A stretch of DNA of 64,000 bases, taken from assembly GCF_000218895.1 (NCBI RefSeq), contig NC_015703.1, positions 4,415,001 to 4,479,000 on the forward strand, in the 5' to 3' direction. A program made the translations under genes and the position numbers. Positions 43,438-53,532 of the stretch are shown one piece after another. Source of the stretch: Runella slithyformis DSM 19594 (GTDB taxonomy: Bacteria; Bacteroidota; Bacteroidia; Cytophagales; Spirosomataceae). Within the stretch, counting starts at the first letter, position 1. Each line of letters begins with the position of its first letter. The notes beneath the pieces are model-generated. The model did no database searches. It was not told the origin of the DNA and worked only from the letters and a program-made list of their open reading frames with translations.

Positions 43438-43501
43438 AGACAGTAGTGAGTTCTGAGGAGTGAGGAGTGAGAACAGGCAATTCTTCCCTTCTCACATTTA
43501 T

Positions 43502-44785
43502 TCACGTACGCGATAACGTAAACGGTCGTTGAGCGTCCAGTTTAAGGAAAATAAAAAGCAGAATCGTGAAGGCCCACATCGAAGAGCCGCCGTAGCTGAA
43601 GAAAGGCAGCGGAATGCCAATCACTACCATCAGACCGATGGTCATTCCGATATTAACCAAAAAGTGAAAAAATAAAATGCCTGCCACACAGTATCCGTAG
43701 GCACGGGCAAACCGCGTTCGCTGTCGTTCGGCCAAAAAGATGACGCGGCACATAAGTCCCAAAATAAGCAGAACCACGGCGGCGCTGCCCACAAAACCGT
43801 GCTCTTCGCCAATGGTACAAAAGATAAAATCGGAATGTTGCTCGGGAACAAAGTTGAATTTGGTTTGAGTACCGTCCAGAAATCCTTTGCCCCATAAACG
43901 TCCGGAACCGATGGCGATCTTAGATTGTATCACATTCCAGCCTTTGCCGGTAGGGTCGGCTTTGGGGTCAATCAATACGTCAATGCGTTTCCGTTGGTGG
44001 GGTTGAAGTACGTGTTTCGTAAAAAAATCAACGCTTGAAACGAAAAGCATCATCATGCCGAAGACCAAAGACAAATTGACAAGCGTCTTTTTGGTTCGGT
44101 CATAGCGGGGAATAATGAAGCGGTACACTAAAGCGGCCAGTACCGCTAACCCCACGCAAATATACAGAATGGGAAAAAACAGCGAAAGGATGAATAATAC
44201 AATGGCTGTCAGCAACATGGCCGGATAAATACCCTGAATGCCTTCTCTATACAATACGATCATAAAAGATGAAAATACCAGCGCGCAGCCGGTTTCTTTG
44301 GAAACCAAAATAAGCAGCATCGGCAATGCAATGATTCCTGCTACCCAGAGCTGGTCTCTGAATTTATTGAGATTGACGTTGGGTTGAGTAATGAATTTGG
44401 AAATCATTAATGCCGTCCCAATTTTGGAAAATTCTGCCGGCTGCAGCGAAAACGATCCCATCTTTATCCACGAATGAGACCCTTTGATCTCACTCCCAAC
44501 CACCAAAACAGCCAAAAGTAAAAAAATCGAAAATCCATAAATGATGGGCGCTAGCGCCTCCCAGAATTTATGGTCGATGACCAAAATTGCAATAATCAGT
44601 AATACGGATGAACTGATAAACATCAGCTGCCGACCGGCGTTGTTGGAGAGATCAAACAGCTTGGTTTGCTCCTCAGGGTTATACACTGCGGCGTAGACAT
44701 TGAAAAGACCCGTCGTGACACATGCGGCATAAATCAATACAGTAAGCCAATCTATATTTTGGGTAATATGTTCGTTACGAGCCAT
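43502..44785 (-). CDS. rodA: Rod-shape-determining protein RodA (SEDS glycosyltransferase)
   Basis: A 427-residue polytopic membrane protein with about ten hydrophobic segments. SEDS hallmarks include GSHSWIKMGSFSLQPAEFSKIGTAL, NVIQSKIAIGSGRLWGKGFLDG followed by TQTKFNFVPEQHSDFIFCTIGEEHGFVG, and GIPLPFFSYGGSSMWAF near the end. RodA polymerises peptidoglycan strands with PBP2 during lateral growth. It is 95 bp downstream of mrdA. The length is normal for Bacteroidota RodA. Confidence 0.95.
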   Translation of the reverse strand: MARNEHITQNIDWLTVLIYAACVTTGLFNVYAAVYNPEEQTKLFDLSNNAGRQLMFISSSVLLIIAILVIDHKFWEALAPIIYGFSIFLLLAVLVVGSEIKGSHSWIKMGSFSLQPAEFSKIGTALMISKFITQPNVNLNKFRDQLWVAGIIALPMLLILVSKETGCALVFSSFMIVLYREGIQGIYPAMLLTAIVLFILSLFFPILYICVGLAVLAALVYRFIIPRYDRTKKTLVNLSLVFGMMMLFVSSVDFFTKHVLQPHQRKRIDVLIDPKADPTGKGWNVIQSKIAIGSGRLWGKGFLDGTQTKFNFVPEQHSDFIFCTIGEEHGFVGSAAVVLLILGLMCRVIFLAERQRTRFARAYGYCVAGILFFHFLVNIGMTIGLMVVIGIPLPFFSYGGSSMWAFTILLFIFLKLDAQRPFTLSRT

Positions 44786-44880
44786 TTTTGGGGGAATACT
44801 TTTTCATTCATGAATTATCTCCGTGGGATTATTCAATCACCAACGAAGCATACAGAGAACTTTCTTGGCAAAGCTAAAAA

Positions 44881-46797
44881 CTAGGGAGCTTCCGTTAATT
44901 TGATGGCGGCTTTGTCTCGGCTCACAATCGTTGCTTCGGGTTTGGGCGGTGCGGGCTTCTCTTTGGGTTTGGGAAGCTGCGACTTGGGAATGATGACGTT
45001 TTGCAGGAAGTTCTTATTTTTCCATTCCTGTTCGTAGGCTTTACGATCTACGTGCCCCTTGATGTATTTTTCAATGATAAGTGAAGCCACCGGCGCTGCG
45101 GCAAAACCTCCGAAGCCGGCATTTTCAACAAAGACGGCAATGGCGATCTTGGGATTATCTTTGGGGGCAAACGCAATAAAAATGGAGTGGTCTTTTCCCT
45201 TTTTATTCTGAGATGTACCCGTTTTTCCGCACATAGCAATGTCAGGAATGATTGCTCCGCGCGATACCGTACCGCGTACTACCGCCATTTCCATGCCGTT
45301 CACTACGTATTCAAAATAGTGCCGGTCAACGCCTGTTTCGTGGCGCTCCTTAAATTCAGGCAGTGGGTTGTCGATTTTACCGACTCCCTTTACTAAATGA
45401 GGCGCAATGTACCAACCGCGATTGGCAATGGTGGCGGCCAAATTGGCAAGCTTAAGGGGGGTGATTAATAAATCTCCTTCCCCAATACTCATTGAGTATA
45501 TTTGGCCAAAGCGCCAACTTTTTTTACCAAGTCTTTTGTCATAAAATTCCACATCCGGCAAAATCCCTTTTGCTTCGCTTGGTAAATCAATTCCCAGTTT
45601 CTGCCCAAAACCAAATTTTACGGTATAATCATGCCATTTCTTTAATCCAATGGCAGAAGCTTTAAAAGGGTTTTTTTCGGCATTAGCATACAGCATTCTT
45701 CTGAATACGTGATAAAAATAAGGGTTGCACGACCACTGAATGGCGCTGCTGACACCCGTAAGTCCACCGTGACCGTGGCATTTCATCGGCGCTCCGGCGT
45801 GCGAGAAAATACTCCCCGGACTAATGGCCCCTTCCTGCATAGCGACCAGCGCCTGAACCGTTTTGAAGGTAGATCCGGGGCGGTAGTTGCCCATCACCGC
45901 GCGGTTGAGCAGCGGACGGTAAGGGTTAAGGGCTAATTTGGCGTAATTCTTTGAAAAATCGCGCGTTGCAAATAAAGAAGGATCATAGCTTGGTGCCGAC
46001 GTTATGGCCAGCACTTCTCCGCTGGAAGGCTCAATGGCAACCACCGCTCCTGCTTTGCCTTGCATAAGACTGTCGGCATATTGCTGAATGTCCAAATCAA
46101 TACTGGTATATAAGTTTTGACCTGCCTGCGCAATAGTATCCAGTTCTCCGTCTTTCCAGGCACCTTTGGATACCCCGTGTACATCCTGCATAACATAGTG
46201 AACGCCGCGTTGTCCGCGCAGGTATTCTTCGTAGAATTTTTCCAGACCGCTCTGACCCACCAGATCTCCCTGACGATAGTAGGGGTATTCCTGTGCATCC
46301 AATTGTTTTTGGGAAATTTCGCTCACATAGCCAAGAGCGTGGGCAAGCACGGGTGCCGCGTACGTACGAACCGAGCTCTTGACGTATTCAAAGCCCGGAT
46401 AATCCACCAAAACATCCTGAATTCGGGCAAAGTCTTCTTTAGAAAGCTGACGCAGAAAAAGAGAAGGTCGGTAACGTGAATATGTTTTGGCAATTTTCAT
46501 CAAACTGTCAAACTCTGTACGGGTAATATTTAAGGTACTGCAAAGCGAAAGGGTGTCGGCTACTTTGATCTTGCTGGGAGTGACGTAAATATCGTACACC
46601 AGGGTATTGTGAACGATCAGTTTGCCGTTGCGGTCATAGACTTGTCCGCGCATGGGAATATCAGGTACCGCCCGGATAGAGTTACTGGCGGTTTCGTACG
46701 TATTATCAAGTACCTGGAGGTACAGCAGGCGTATCAGATAAATAATTCCTACCAACACAAACAATCCATACACGAAAAACTTTCTATTTTCTGACAT
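44881..46797 (-). CDS. mrdA: Penicillin-binding protein 2 (transpeptidase)
   Basis: A 638-residue class B PBP. It has one N-terminal membrane helix (FFVYGLFVLVGIIYLIRLLYL), a dimerisation/pedestal domain (MRGQVYDRNGKLIVHN) and a transpeptidase domain with SxxK GSTFKTVQ (about 310), SxN WSCNPYF and KTG CGKTGTSQ. The C-terminus is a proline/lysine-rich tail (PKEKPAPPKPEATIV). It forms the elongasome synthase with RodA in the inner membrane. The operon here is mrdA-rodA; mreB/C/D are not in the window. A candidate promoter lies at 46878-46907. Confidence 0.95.
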   Translation of the reverse strand: MSENRKFFVYGLFVLVGIIYLIRLLYLQVLDNTYETASNSIRAVPDIPMRGQVYDRNGKLIVHNTLVYDIYVTPSKIKVADTLSLCSTLNITRTEFDSLMKIAKTYSRYRPSLFLRQLSKEDFARIQDVLVDYPGFEYVKSSVRTYAAPVLAHALGYVSEISQKQLDAQEYPYYRQGDLVGQSGLEKFYEEYLRGQRGVHYVMQDVHGVSKGAWKDGELDTIAQAGQNLYTSIDLDIQQYADSLMQGKAGAVVAIEPSSGEVLAITSAPSYDPSLFATRDFSKNYAKLALNPYRPLLNRAVMGNYRPGSTFKTVQALVAMQEGAISPGSIFSHAGAPMKCHGHGGLTGVSSAIQWSCNPYFYHVFRRMLYANAEKNPFKASAIGLKKWHDYTVKFGFGQKLGIDLPSEAKGILPDVEFYDKRLGKKSWRFGQIYSMSIGEGDLLITPLKLANLAATIANRGWYIAPHLVKGVGKIDNPLPEFKERHETGVDRHYFEYVVNGMEMAVVRGTVSRGAIIPDIAMCGKTGTSQNKKGKDHSIFIAFAPKDNPKIAIAVFVENAGFGGFAAAPVASLIIEKYIKGHVDRKAYEQEWKNKNFLQNVIIPKSQLPKPKEKPAPPKPEATIVSRDKAAIKLTEAP

Positions 46798-46877
46798 TTA
46801 CTTTGGTAATTATAAATGGTAAAGTGTGATTTTTCTAAGACCTGTAAAAGGTGGTGGGCGCTTAGACATCATTACAA

Positions 46878-46907
46878 CAAAGTTCGGGGGATTTAATTAA
46901 TTTTCAA
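46878..46907 (-). promoter_or_regulatory. Candidate promoter of the mrdA-rodA operon
   Basis: On the minus strand TTG (46907-46905), 19 bp, then GAACTTTG (46885-46878), one base off the TAnnTTTG consensus. It lies about 80 bp upstream of the mrdA ATG. Confidence 0.45.
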
Positions 46908-46933
46908 GCATAAAGTCAAGTTATTAACTAAAA

Positions 46934-46953
46934 AAAGAGGGATAGGCCCTCCG
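46934..46953 (-). terminator. Terminator after the SMP-30 gene
   Basis: GAGGG (46937-46941) pairs with CCCTC (46947-46951). On the minus strand the hairpin is followed by a run of seven T. It lies 30 bp beyond the stop of the lactonase gene. Confidence 0.6.
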
Positions 46954-46981
46954 TTTTTCTGAATCTTTTTTCGGGTATTTT

Positions 46982-47992
46982 CTACCAGCCGGCCCCTCGG
47001 GCCTTGGTTTTAATTCGGCATAAATACATATCGGCGGTGATGTAAAGGGTGGAGCCGTCATCGCCCCAGCCGCAATTGGCTGTTGCTTCGCCGGTATCAA
47101 TCCTGCCCAACAGCCTGCCGGCAGGAGAAAGGATCAAAATTCCCCCCGGACCGCTGCTCCATACGTTTCCGTTGGTGTCCACTTTAAGGCCGTCGGGGAG
47201 TCCCGGCAATCCCTGTTTAACCATCGGCGTAGCATCAAAAAACACCTTGCCCCCCCCGACTGAGCCATCCGCCCCAACCGGAAAAGCCATAATGACGGCT
47301 TTGTCAGGGTCGGATTGAGCCACGTACAGGACTTTTTCATCGGGAGAAAAAGCCAGACCGTTCGGGCGGGTCATTTCTTTGGTCAATAAGGTCACTTTCC
47401 CATCGGTTCCTGTACGATACACCCCAAACCAGTCAATTTCGCGGGTGGAGTCTTCATGTTTTTTGGGTAATCCATACGGAGGATCCGTGAAATAATAAGC
47501 CCCGCTCGAATGCTGCACTACGTCGTTGGGACTGTTGAAGCGTTTTCCCTGATAATTATCGGCTATGGTACGTTTACCAACACCCGTCAGTGGCATGACA
47601 GAAATGCGGCGGTCGCCGTGCTCAGCCAAAACCAAATGCCCCTGCCGATTGATCGTCAAGCCATTGGAGCCGGGCTCATCGCCATAGGTCCCGGCCCCCG
47701 TAAAGCCGGAGGGCTTCAAAAAAAGGGTTAGTCCTTCTTTGGCATTCCACTTGAAAACCGTGTTCTGCGGTACGTCAGAAAATAAAAGATAACCACCTTC
47801 TTTTATCCATACCGGGCCTTCGGCCCACGTAAATCCGGACGCCAACACTTCCGGTTTGGTCTCAGGTGCAATGAGTGCATCCAGTTGAGGATCGGCCCGT
47901 ACCACTTTACCAAGCGTAGGGAAAGACGATTGAGCATATAAAGAAGACTGACAGACAGCCCACGTAAAAACAAGGTGCTTTACGAATTTCAT
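46982..47992 (-). CDS. SMP-30/gluconolactonase family protein, exported
   Basis: A 336-residue protein with a signal peptide (MKFVKHLVFTWAVCQSSLYAQ). The SMP-30 beta-propeller is seen as WAEGPVWIKEGGYLLFSDVP, EPGSNGLTINRQGHLVLAEHGDRRI, NSPNDVVQHSSGAYYFTDPPYGLP, GLAFSPDEKVLYVAQSDP and DGLKVDTNGNVWSSGPGG. The conserved Glu, Asn and Asp residues that bind the metal are in these motifs. Family members hydrolyse sugar lactones. The signal peptide places it in the periplasm. It reads towards the mrdA promoter and ends at a terminator, so it is a monocistronic gene. Confidence 0.92.
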   Translation of the reverse strand: MKFVKHLVFTWAVCQSSLYAQSSFPTLGKVVRADPQLDALIAPETKPEVLASGFTWAEGPVWIKEGGYLLFSDVPQNTVFKWNAKEGLTLFLKPSGFTGAGTYGDEPGSNGLTINRQGHLVLAEHGDRRISVMPLTGVGKRTIADNYQGKRFNSPNDVVQHSSGAYYFTDPPYGLPKKHEDSTREIDWFGVYRTGTDGKVTLLTKEMTRPNGLAFSPDEKVLYVAQSDPDKAVIMAFPVGADGSVGGGKVFFDATPMVKQGLPGLPDGLKVDTNGNVWSSGPGGILILSPAGRLLGRIDTGEATANCGWGDDGSTLYITADMYLCRIKTKARGAGW

Positions 47993-48083
47993 AGTTTGAA
48001 AGGTTTAACGTTTAGACAGTTACCAAAGCCCATTTTGCGTCCGGTATAATGGTTTTGGTGGCTTAACTTTTCATTCTAAAGCA

Positions 48084-48118
48084 ACACAGCCGCCAATGCA
48101 TTGCATCGACGGCTGTGT
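48084..48118 (-). terminator. Hairpin after the lipoprotein gene, weak T-tract
   Basis: ACACAGCCG (48084-48092) pairs with CGGCTGTGT (48110-48118); the loop contains the palindrome TGCATTGCA. It lies about 20 bp downstream of the minus-strand lipoprotein stop. The T-run after it is weak, so termination is possible but unsure. Confidence 0.45.
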
Positions 48119-48139
48119 AAGCAGGCAGGTTTTTTAAAA

Positions 48140-48925
48140 TTAAATGGTTGATTTCAAGAATACTGCTTTGATCTGAGTGTAGTACAGCGTCGTAATTCCT
48201 TCAAACCCCGAGTCGGTTCCTACCAAAAGCCACAATTCGCCTTTGTCATTGGTTTTAGCGGAAAAAGGGGTTTTTTCGTTGTTGCGTTTGATTATCTGAT
48301 ATTTATAATCATTCCCTTCGATTCCAATGGTTCCCAAAACGATTGCATTTTTGCCGCTGTTGCTTTGAATGCCTTTATCCCAGTTCAATCTCCAATGGTT
48401 GGCGTTAGTGCTGTCTTTTACTTTTTGAGGTTCCGTTGCCATAGCGCCGGCTTTCAGATACACCGCACCGCCCGGCGACCCGCCGATACCAATCCCTGTC
48501 TCAGGATATTGCGATGCCAACTGTACTTCAAATTGAATATTGTAGGTTTGGTTGGGGGCCAATCCGGTCAGTTTTCGCTTCAGATACATAAAAGCATCGT
48601 CGCTGCGGTTGCTGGAGGTCAGCATGAATCCCTTTTTGAGCGAGTCGGTAGGAAGTGCTGTGATCTTAGAACTGAACTTCATACTAGAGTCCTGCTCAAT
48701 GTCAAAATCCGTAATTCCCGTTTCCCAATTTTCAGCGCCTTTGTTAAAGTCACCGATGTAACTGAAATTAGGGCCAACACTGTCGTCCGTTTTGTCGCAG
48801 CTTACCATTCCCAGTGCCAGTACGGCTCCCACTCCCCAGATCAATATTCTGCCGGCTGATTTTGAGCGGTTTACTGCTTGCTGCCACCTTTCATCGGGCA
48901 ACCCTTTTGTGTGCATTGCTTTCAT
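48140..48925 (-). CDS. Beta-rich lipoprotein, unrecognised
   Basis: A 261-residue protein with an extended n-region (MKAMHTKGLPDERWQQAVNR) before the hydrophobic segment ILIWGVGAVLALGMVSC, which ends in a lipobox (Cys about residue 43). The mature part shows NFSYIGDFNKGAENWETGITDF and QTYNIQFEVQLASQYPETGIGIGGSPGGAVYLKAG, typical of carbohydrate-binding or jelly-roll domains, and a final strand-rich region. The function is unknown. An internal start closer to the signal (near the RSKSAGR segment) is possible. It stands alone on the minus strand, divergent from sufB. Confidence 0.75.
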   Translation of the reverse strand: MKAMHTKGLPDERWQQAVNRSKSAGRILIWGVGAVLALGMVSCDKTDDSVGPNFSYIGDFNKGAENWETGITDFDIEQDSSMKFSSKITALPTDSLKKGFMLTSSNRSDDAFMYLKRKLTGLAPNQTYNIQFEVQLASQYPETGIGIGGSPGGAVYLKAGAMATEPQKVKDSTNANHWRLNWDKGIQSNSGKNAIVLGTIGIEGNDYKYQIIKRNNEKTPFSAKTNDKGELWLLVGTDSGFEGITTLYYTQIKAVFLKSTI

Positions 48926-49253
48926 TGCTGTTTACTTTTGTTTAAGTTTAATAATGGTGAATTCAAGGACACGAATTCAACTGTGTGACGCACCTTGGGG
49001 AAGGAGGGTTGGAATACCGGTGCCGGGAAAAACGGTTTTTCTGCCCTGATTTTCGGGTGGGAGTCCGAAATAGAGGTCTATATTGCTGACTCACAGAATA
49101 ATGAGACTTATGGGATTTTGATAAAAAAAGCCCGGCAACCTGACCTTTTGCCCAAAGAAATTTAAAGTAAACACGTTTTCAGTGAAAATAAAGAGACTGA
49201 TATGTGGTTAAGAGCCCTGAGAACAATCATAGAACGAGTTCTGAAAATAACAT

Positions 49254-49261
49254 TACCTTTG
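49254..49261 (+). promoter_or_regulatory. Candidate -7 box upstream of sufB
   Basis: TACCTTTG fits TAnnTTTG; only a weak -33 (GTTCTG) is found before it. The transcript leader to the sufB ATG would be about 165 nt. The 509-bp divergent gap 48926-49434 holds this and the start region of the lipoprotein gene; no other gene is seen in it. Confidence 0.4.
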
Positions 49262-49434
49262 CAGGATCTTGAAGAAAAAAGGGAGAGACAACGATTGGTG
49301 CCTTAGACAGTTCTTTGGAATCATTCCGGACAATCCCTTATCTTTCTTTAGAATTTTTAAGATATTTGTACCCCGATTAGAACAGAAAACAAGCATTTGT
49401 TGTTAAAATAAAAAATTAACTACATATATACGCG

Positions 49435-50880
49435 ATGAGCAAAGAGGTAGATATCCTGGAAGAAATTACCAACTCCGAATATAAGTACGGCTTCGTTACT
49501 GATATCGAAGCTGATGAAGCAGCGCCCGGTCTAACCGAAGATACCGTCAGGTGGATTTCGGCCAAAAAACAGGAACCTGAATGGATGACTGAGTACCGTT
49601 TGAAAGCGTTCAAAATTTGGCAAGGCATGAGCGAGCCTCAATGGTCGAATGTTCATTATGTACCTGTTGATTACCAGTCCATTAAATATTACTCGGCTCC
49701 TAAGCAGAAAAAAGAAGTTGGTTCATTGGACGAAATAGATCCTGAATTGCGACGTACGTTTGAGCGTTTGGGGATTTCATTGAACGAACAAAAACGACTG
49801 TCGGGCGTTGCCGTTGATGCAGTGATTGACTCCATCTCGGTCGCTACTACGTTTAAGGTTGAGCTCAAGAAACAGGGCATCATTTTTTGTTCGATGAGCG
49901 AAGCCATTCAGGATCATCCCGAACTGGTGCGTAAATACTTGGGTTCGGTGGTTCCTGCCAAAGATAATTATTTTTCGGCACTCAATGCGGCCGTTTTTTC
50001 AGACGGTTCGTTTTGTTATATTCCCAAAGGGGTTCGTTGCCCGATGGAGCTTTCGACCTATTTCCGGATCAATGCTTCGGGTACGGGTCAGTTTGAGCGT
50101 ACGCTGATCGTGGCCGATGAAGGTTCTTACGTAAGTTATCTGGAAGGATGTACGGCTCCCATGCGTGATGAGAACCAACTCCACGCGGCCGTGGTCGAGA
50201 TCATAGCCCATGAGCGTGCAGAAGTAAAATACAGCACCGTCCAAAACTGGTATCCGGGCGATAAAGACGGAAAAGGAGGGATTTACAACTTCGTTACCAA
50301 ACGCGGTATTTGCGAAGGGGCTTTTTCGAAAATTTCGTGGACACAGGTAGAAACCGGCTCAGCCATTACCTGGAAATACCCTTCGGTCATTCTGAAAGGA
50401 GATCATTCCATCGGTGAGTTTTATTCGGTGGCGTTGACCAATAATATGCAGCAGGCCGATACCGGCACCAAGATGATCCACATTGGTAAAAACACCAAGA
50501 GCCGGATCGTATCCAAAGGTATTTCGGCGGGTAAAAGCCAAAACTCTTACCGTGGATTGGTACAGGTATTTAAACGTGCCGAAAATGCCCGGAACTTCTC
50601 GCAATGCGACTCGTTGCTCTTAGGAGATACCTGCGGAGCGCATACATTTCCTTATATTGAAGTAAACAACACGAGTTCGACCGTTGAGCACGAAGCTACG
50701 ACCTCAAAAATCGGGGAAGATCAATTGTTTTACTGTAACCAACGCGGTATTCCAACCGAGCAGGCAGTGGCGTTGATCGTCAATGGATACGCTAAGGAAG
50801 TACTGAACCAACTTCCGATGGAATTTGCCGTTGAGGCTCAAAAATTGTTGGAGATAAGTCTGGAAGGATCCGTTGGATAA
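49435..50880 (+). CDS. sufB: Fe-S cluster assembly scaffold protein SufB
   Basis: 481 residues, the full SufB length. It has [18 protein letters not shown] helix order, [42 protein letters not shown], the [22 protein letters not shown] motif with conserved His, Cys and Glu, and the C-terminal [12 protein letters not shown]. SufB with SufC and SufD builds iron-sulfur clusters in the cytosol. No sufC or sufD follows; the next gene on the strand is a molybdopterin oxidoreductase 102 bp away. So the usual sufBCD order is not met within this window. Confidence 0.96.
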   Translation: MSKEVDILEEITNSEYKYGFVTDIEADEAAPGLTEDTVRWISAKKQEPEWMTEYRLKAFKIWQGMSEPQWSNVHYVPVDYQSIKYYSAPKQKKEVGSLDEIDPELRRTFERLGISLNEQKRLSGVAVDAVIDSISVATTFKVELKKQGIIFCSMSEAIQDHPELVRKYLGSVVPAKDNYFSALNAAVFSDGSFCYIPKGVRCPMELSTYFRINASGTGQFERTLIVADEGSYVSYLEGCTAPMRDENQLHAAVVEIIAHERAEVKYSTVQNWYPGDKDGKGGIYNFVTKRGICEGAFSKISWTQVETGSAITWKYPSVILKGDHSIGEFYSVALTNNMQQADTGTKMIHIGKNTKSRIVSKGISAGKSQNSYRGLVQVFKRAENARNFSQCDSLLLGDTCGAHTFPYIEVNNTSSTVEHEATTSKIGEDQLFYCNQRGIPTEQAVALIVNGYAKEVLNQLPMEFAVEAQKLLEISLEGSVG

Positions 50881-50982
50881 CTTTCAGAGCGTGTGGTCAA
50901 TTGACTCAAATATTCAGAAGTTGAAGACGTTTATCATGGTGACGGGATACAGTTCCTGTCACCATTTATTTTTGGTAAAAAG

Positions 50983-53283
50983 ATGAAAAAGAAAACAACG
51001 TTAAGCCCCGAACTTACGCCTGAAACCTTTACAGGCTTGAAAACAGGAGAACCCAAAGACGTCGCGGTAGGAATGCCCGCCGTTGTGAGTTCCATGAAGC
51101 ATGTTTTTGGCGCAATGAATGTAGGAAGAGGCATGAAATCGTTGCTGAGTCTGAACCAAAAAGAGGGTTTTGACTGTCCAAGCTGTGCATGGCCTGACCC
51201 CGACGACGAGCGCTCAACGATTGCCGAATACTGCGAGAACGGTGCCAAGGCCGTAGCCGAAGAAGCAACGACCAAGCGACTTTTACCTGATTTTTTTGCA
51301 GCCCATTCGATTGATGAGTTGGGCACTTGGAGCGACTACGAATTAAGTCAGCAGGGACGCATCGCGCAACCTATGTACAAGCCTAAAGGTGCAGACCGGT
51401 ATAAACCGATTGAATGGGATGATGTCTTTGGGATTATTGCCAAACACCTCAATCAACTGCAATCGCCCAATGAAGCGATATTTTACACATCGGGGCGCAC
51501 AAGTAACGAAGCCGCGTTTTTATACCAACTCTTTGTTCGGCAATATGGCACCAATAACCTGCCCGATTGTTCTAACATGTGTCATGAGTCGAGCGGTGTG
51601 GCGTTGACCGAAACGGTCGGCATTGGCAAGGGGTCGGTTAAGTTAGACGATTTGTACTTGGCAGACCTGATTATTATTGCCGGACAAAATCCCGGTACAA
51701 ATCATCCGCGTATGCTCACCGCGCTGGAAAAAGCCAAGAAAAATGGGGCTAAAATATTGTCTATTAACCCATTATACGAAACAGGACTGGTGGCTTTCAG
51801 TAATCCCCAAACATTGGGAGGATTGTTGGGTACGAAAACGACCCTTTCTGATGTATTTCTACCTGTACGTATCAACGGAGATGTACCGCTTTTTAAAGCG
51901 TTCTTGAAATTGATGTACCAAGCCGAGCAGGAGAAGGGTGGAGTTTTTGATTGGCCCTTCATTGAAGAACAAACAACCGGAATACAGGAACTGCTTGCCG
52001 ATTTAGAAAGGTACACGCTCCCTCAACTCGCCGAGGATTGCGGCCTGACCGCAGCACAAATAGAAGAAGCCGCTGCGCTCATCATTGGTTCTCAAAAGAT
52101 CGTCGCCTGTTGGGCCATGGGGTTGACACAACATAAAAACGCGGTTGATAATATCCGTGAAGTCGTTAATCTTCTGTTGGTTAAAGGTTCGATCGGAAAA
52201 CCCGGTGCAGGGACCTGTCCCGTACGCGGGCACAGCAATGTGCAGGGAGACCGTACCATGGGAATTTGGGAAGCGCCTCCGCAATCATTGCTGGACAGCC
52301 TGGAAAAGCAATTCGGATTTCGGCCTCCACAAGAGCACGGATACAATACCGTAGAGGCCATCAAGGCCATGCATCAAGGCAAGGCAACGGTTTTCTTTGC
52401 AATGGGCGGCAACTTTCTTTCGGCTACACCCGATACCTCTTACACTGCAAAGGCGTTGCGTAACTGCCGCCTGACGGCGCATGTTTCGACCAAATTGAAC
52501 CGAAGTCATTTAGTAACAGGAGAAGAAGCGCTGATTTTGCCGTGTTTAGGGCGAACGGATATTGATATACAGCAGGGAGAAGCCCAGCTGGTAAGCGTGG
52601 AAAACTCAATGGGGGTGGTGCATCAATCCAAGGGAAAACTGACACCTGTTTCGGCATTTTTGTTGAGTGAGCCCGATATCATTCGGCGCTTGGCAAAGGC
52701 GACATTTGGAAGTAAATCCGTTGTAGATTGGGATAACTTTTTGGTACATTATGATTTTATCAGAAATGCCATTGAAAAAACCATTCCCGGATTTGAAAAC
52801 TATAATGAGCGGGTACGCAGGCCGGGAGGATTTTACCTGCCAAATGGTGCCCGGGAGGGTGAATTTAAGACAAAAAGCGGTAAAGCGGCTTTTTCAATCA
52901 ATGGGTATTCGTCTTTTCAATTAACCGAAAATGAATATTTGATGATGACCATTCGCAGTCACGATCAATTTAATACGACAATTTACGGTCTGAATGACCG
53001 ATACAGAGGGATTTACAACGAACGTCGTGTAGTTCTGATGAATGAAAAAGATATCCTGAAACGAGGGTGGGCGCCGGGAGTGATCGTTGATCTGTATAAT
53101 TTTTTCGGTGGAATTGAACGAGTTGCCCCTCAATTTATCATTGTGCCTTATCTGATTCCTGAAAAATGTATTGCTACGTATTTCCCTGAAGCAAACACCT
53201 TGGTTCCTATTGACAGTTTTGCAGATAGAAGTATGACGCCTACTTCAAAGACAGTCTTGGTACAAATGAAAAGTGTTCTTTAA
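50983..53283 (+). CDS. FdhF/YdeP family molybdopterin oxidoreductase
   Basis: A 766-residue cytosolic protein. A short N-terminal region contains CPSCAWPDPDD instead of the four-cysteine [4Fe-4S] motif of classical FdhF. It is followed by the molybdopterin domain, with NCSNMCHESSGVALTETVGI, DLIIIAGQNPGTNHPRM, GKPGAGTCPVRGHSNVQGDR and the C-terminal DVLKRGWAPGVIVDLY-like region. These features match the YdeP group, whose substrate is unknown (acid-resistance-linked in E. coli). It starts 102 bp after sufB on the same strand; whether they share a transcript is uncertain. Confidence 0.88.
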   Translation: MKKKTTLSPELTPETFTGLKTGEPKDVAVGMPAVVSSMKHVFGAMNVGRGMKSLLSLNQKEGFDCPSCAWPDPDDERSTIAEYCENGAKAVAEEATTKRLLPDFFAAHSIDELGTWSDYELSQQGRIAQPMYKPKGADRYKPIEWDDVFGIIAKHLNQLQSPNEAIFYTSGRTSNEAAFLYQLFVRQYGTNNLPDCSNMCHESSGVALTETVGIGKGSVKLDDLYLADLIIIAGQNPGTNHPRMLTALEKAKKNGAKILSINPLYETGLVAFSNPQTLGGLLGTKTTLSDVFLPVRINGDVPLFKAFLKLMYQAEQEKGGVFDWPFIEEQTTGIQELLADLERYTLPQLAEDCGLTAAQIEEAAALIIGSQKIVACWAMGLTQHKNAVDNIREVVNLLLVKGSIGKPGAGTCPVRGHSNVQGDRTMGIWEAPPQSLLDSLEKQFGFRPPQEHGYNTVEAIKAMHQGKATVFFAMGGNFLSATPDTSYTAKALRNCRLTAHVSTKLNRSHLVTGEEALILPCLGRTDIDIQQGEAQLVSVENSMGVVHQSKGKLTPVSAFLLSEPDIIRRLAKATFGSKSVVDWDNFLVHYDFIRNAIEKTIPGFENYNERVRRPGGFYLPNGAREGEFKTKSGKAAFSINGYSSFQLTENEYLMMTIRSHDQFNTTIYGLNDRYRGIYNERRVVLMNEKDILKRGWAPGVIVDLYNFFGGIERVAPQFIIVPYLIPEKCIATYFPEANTLVPIDSFADRSMTPTSKTVLVQMKSVL

Positions 53284-53532
53284 GGCTTTAGGGTATGTAT
53301 TTGCGTGTTGACAAAAACTGTGCCATATATCTTTTCAATATATATACCTATTTATTCAATTTGTTTTCAAACTTATCCTTTACGGTTTTTAAAAGCAGAG
53401 TAATTTGCAGAAAATTAAATAGTTAGTAGCTTGGGGTGTTTAGGTATATCATTTTCGTGCTCATTAATTTTTCTTTTGCACGGTTTTTGCCACTTGTTGA
53501 GCCATTACCCCATTATTCTAACTTTTGCCCTA

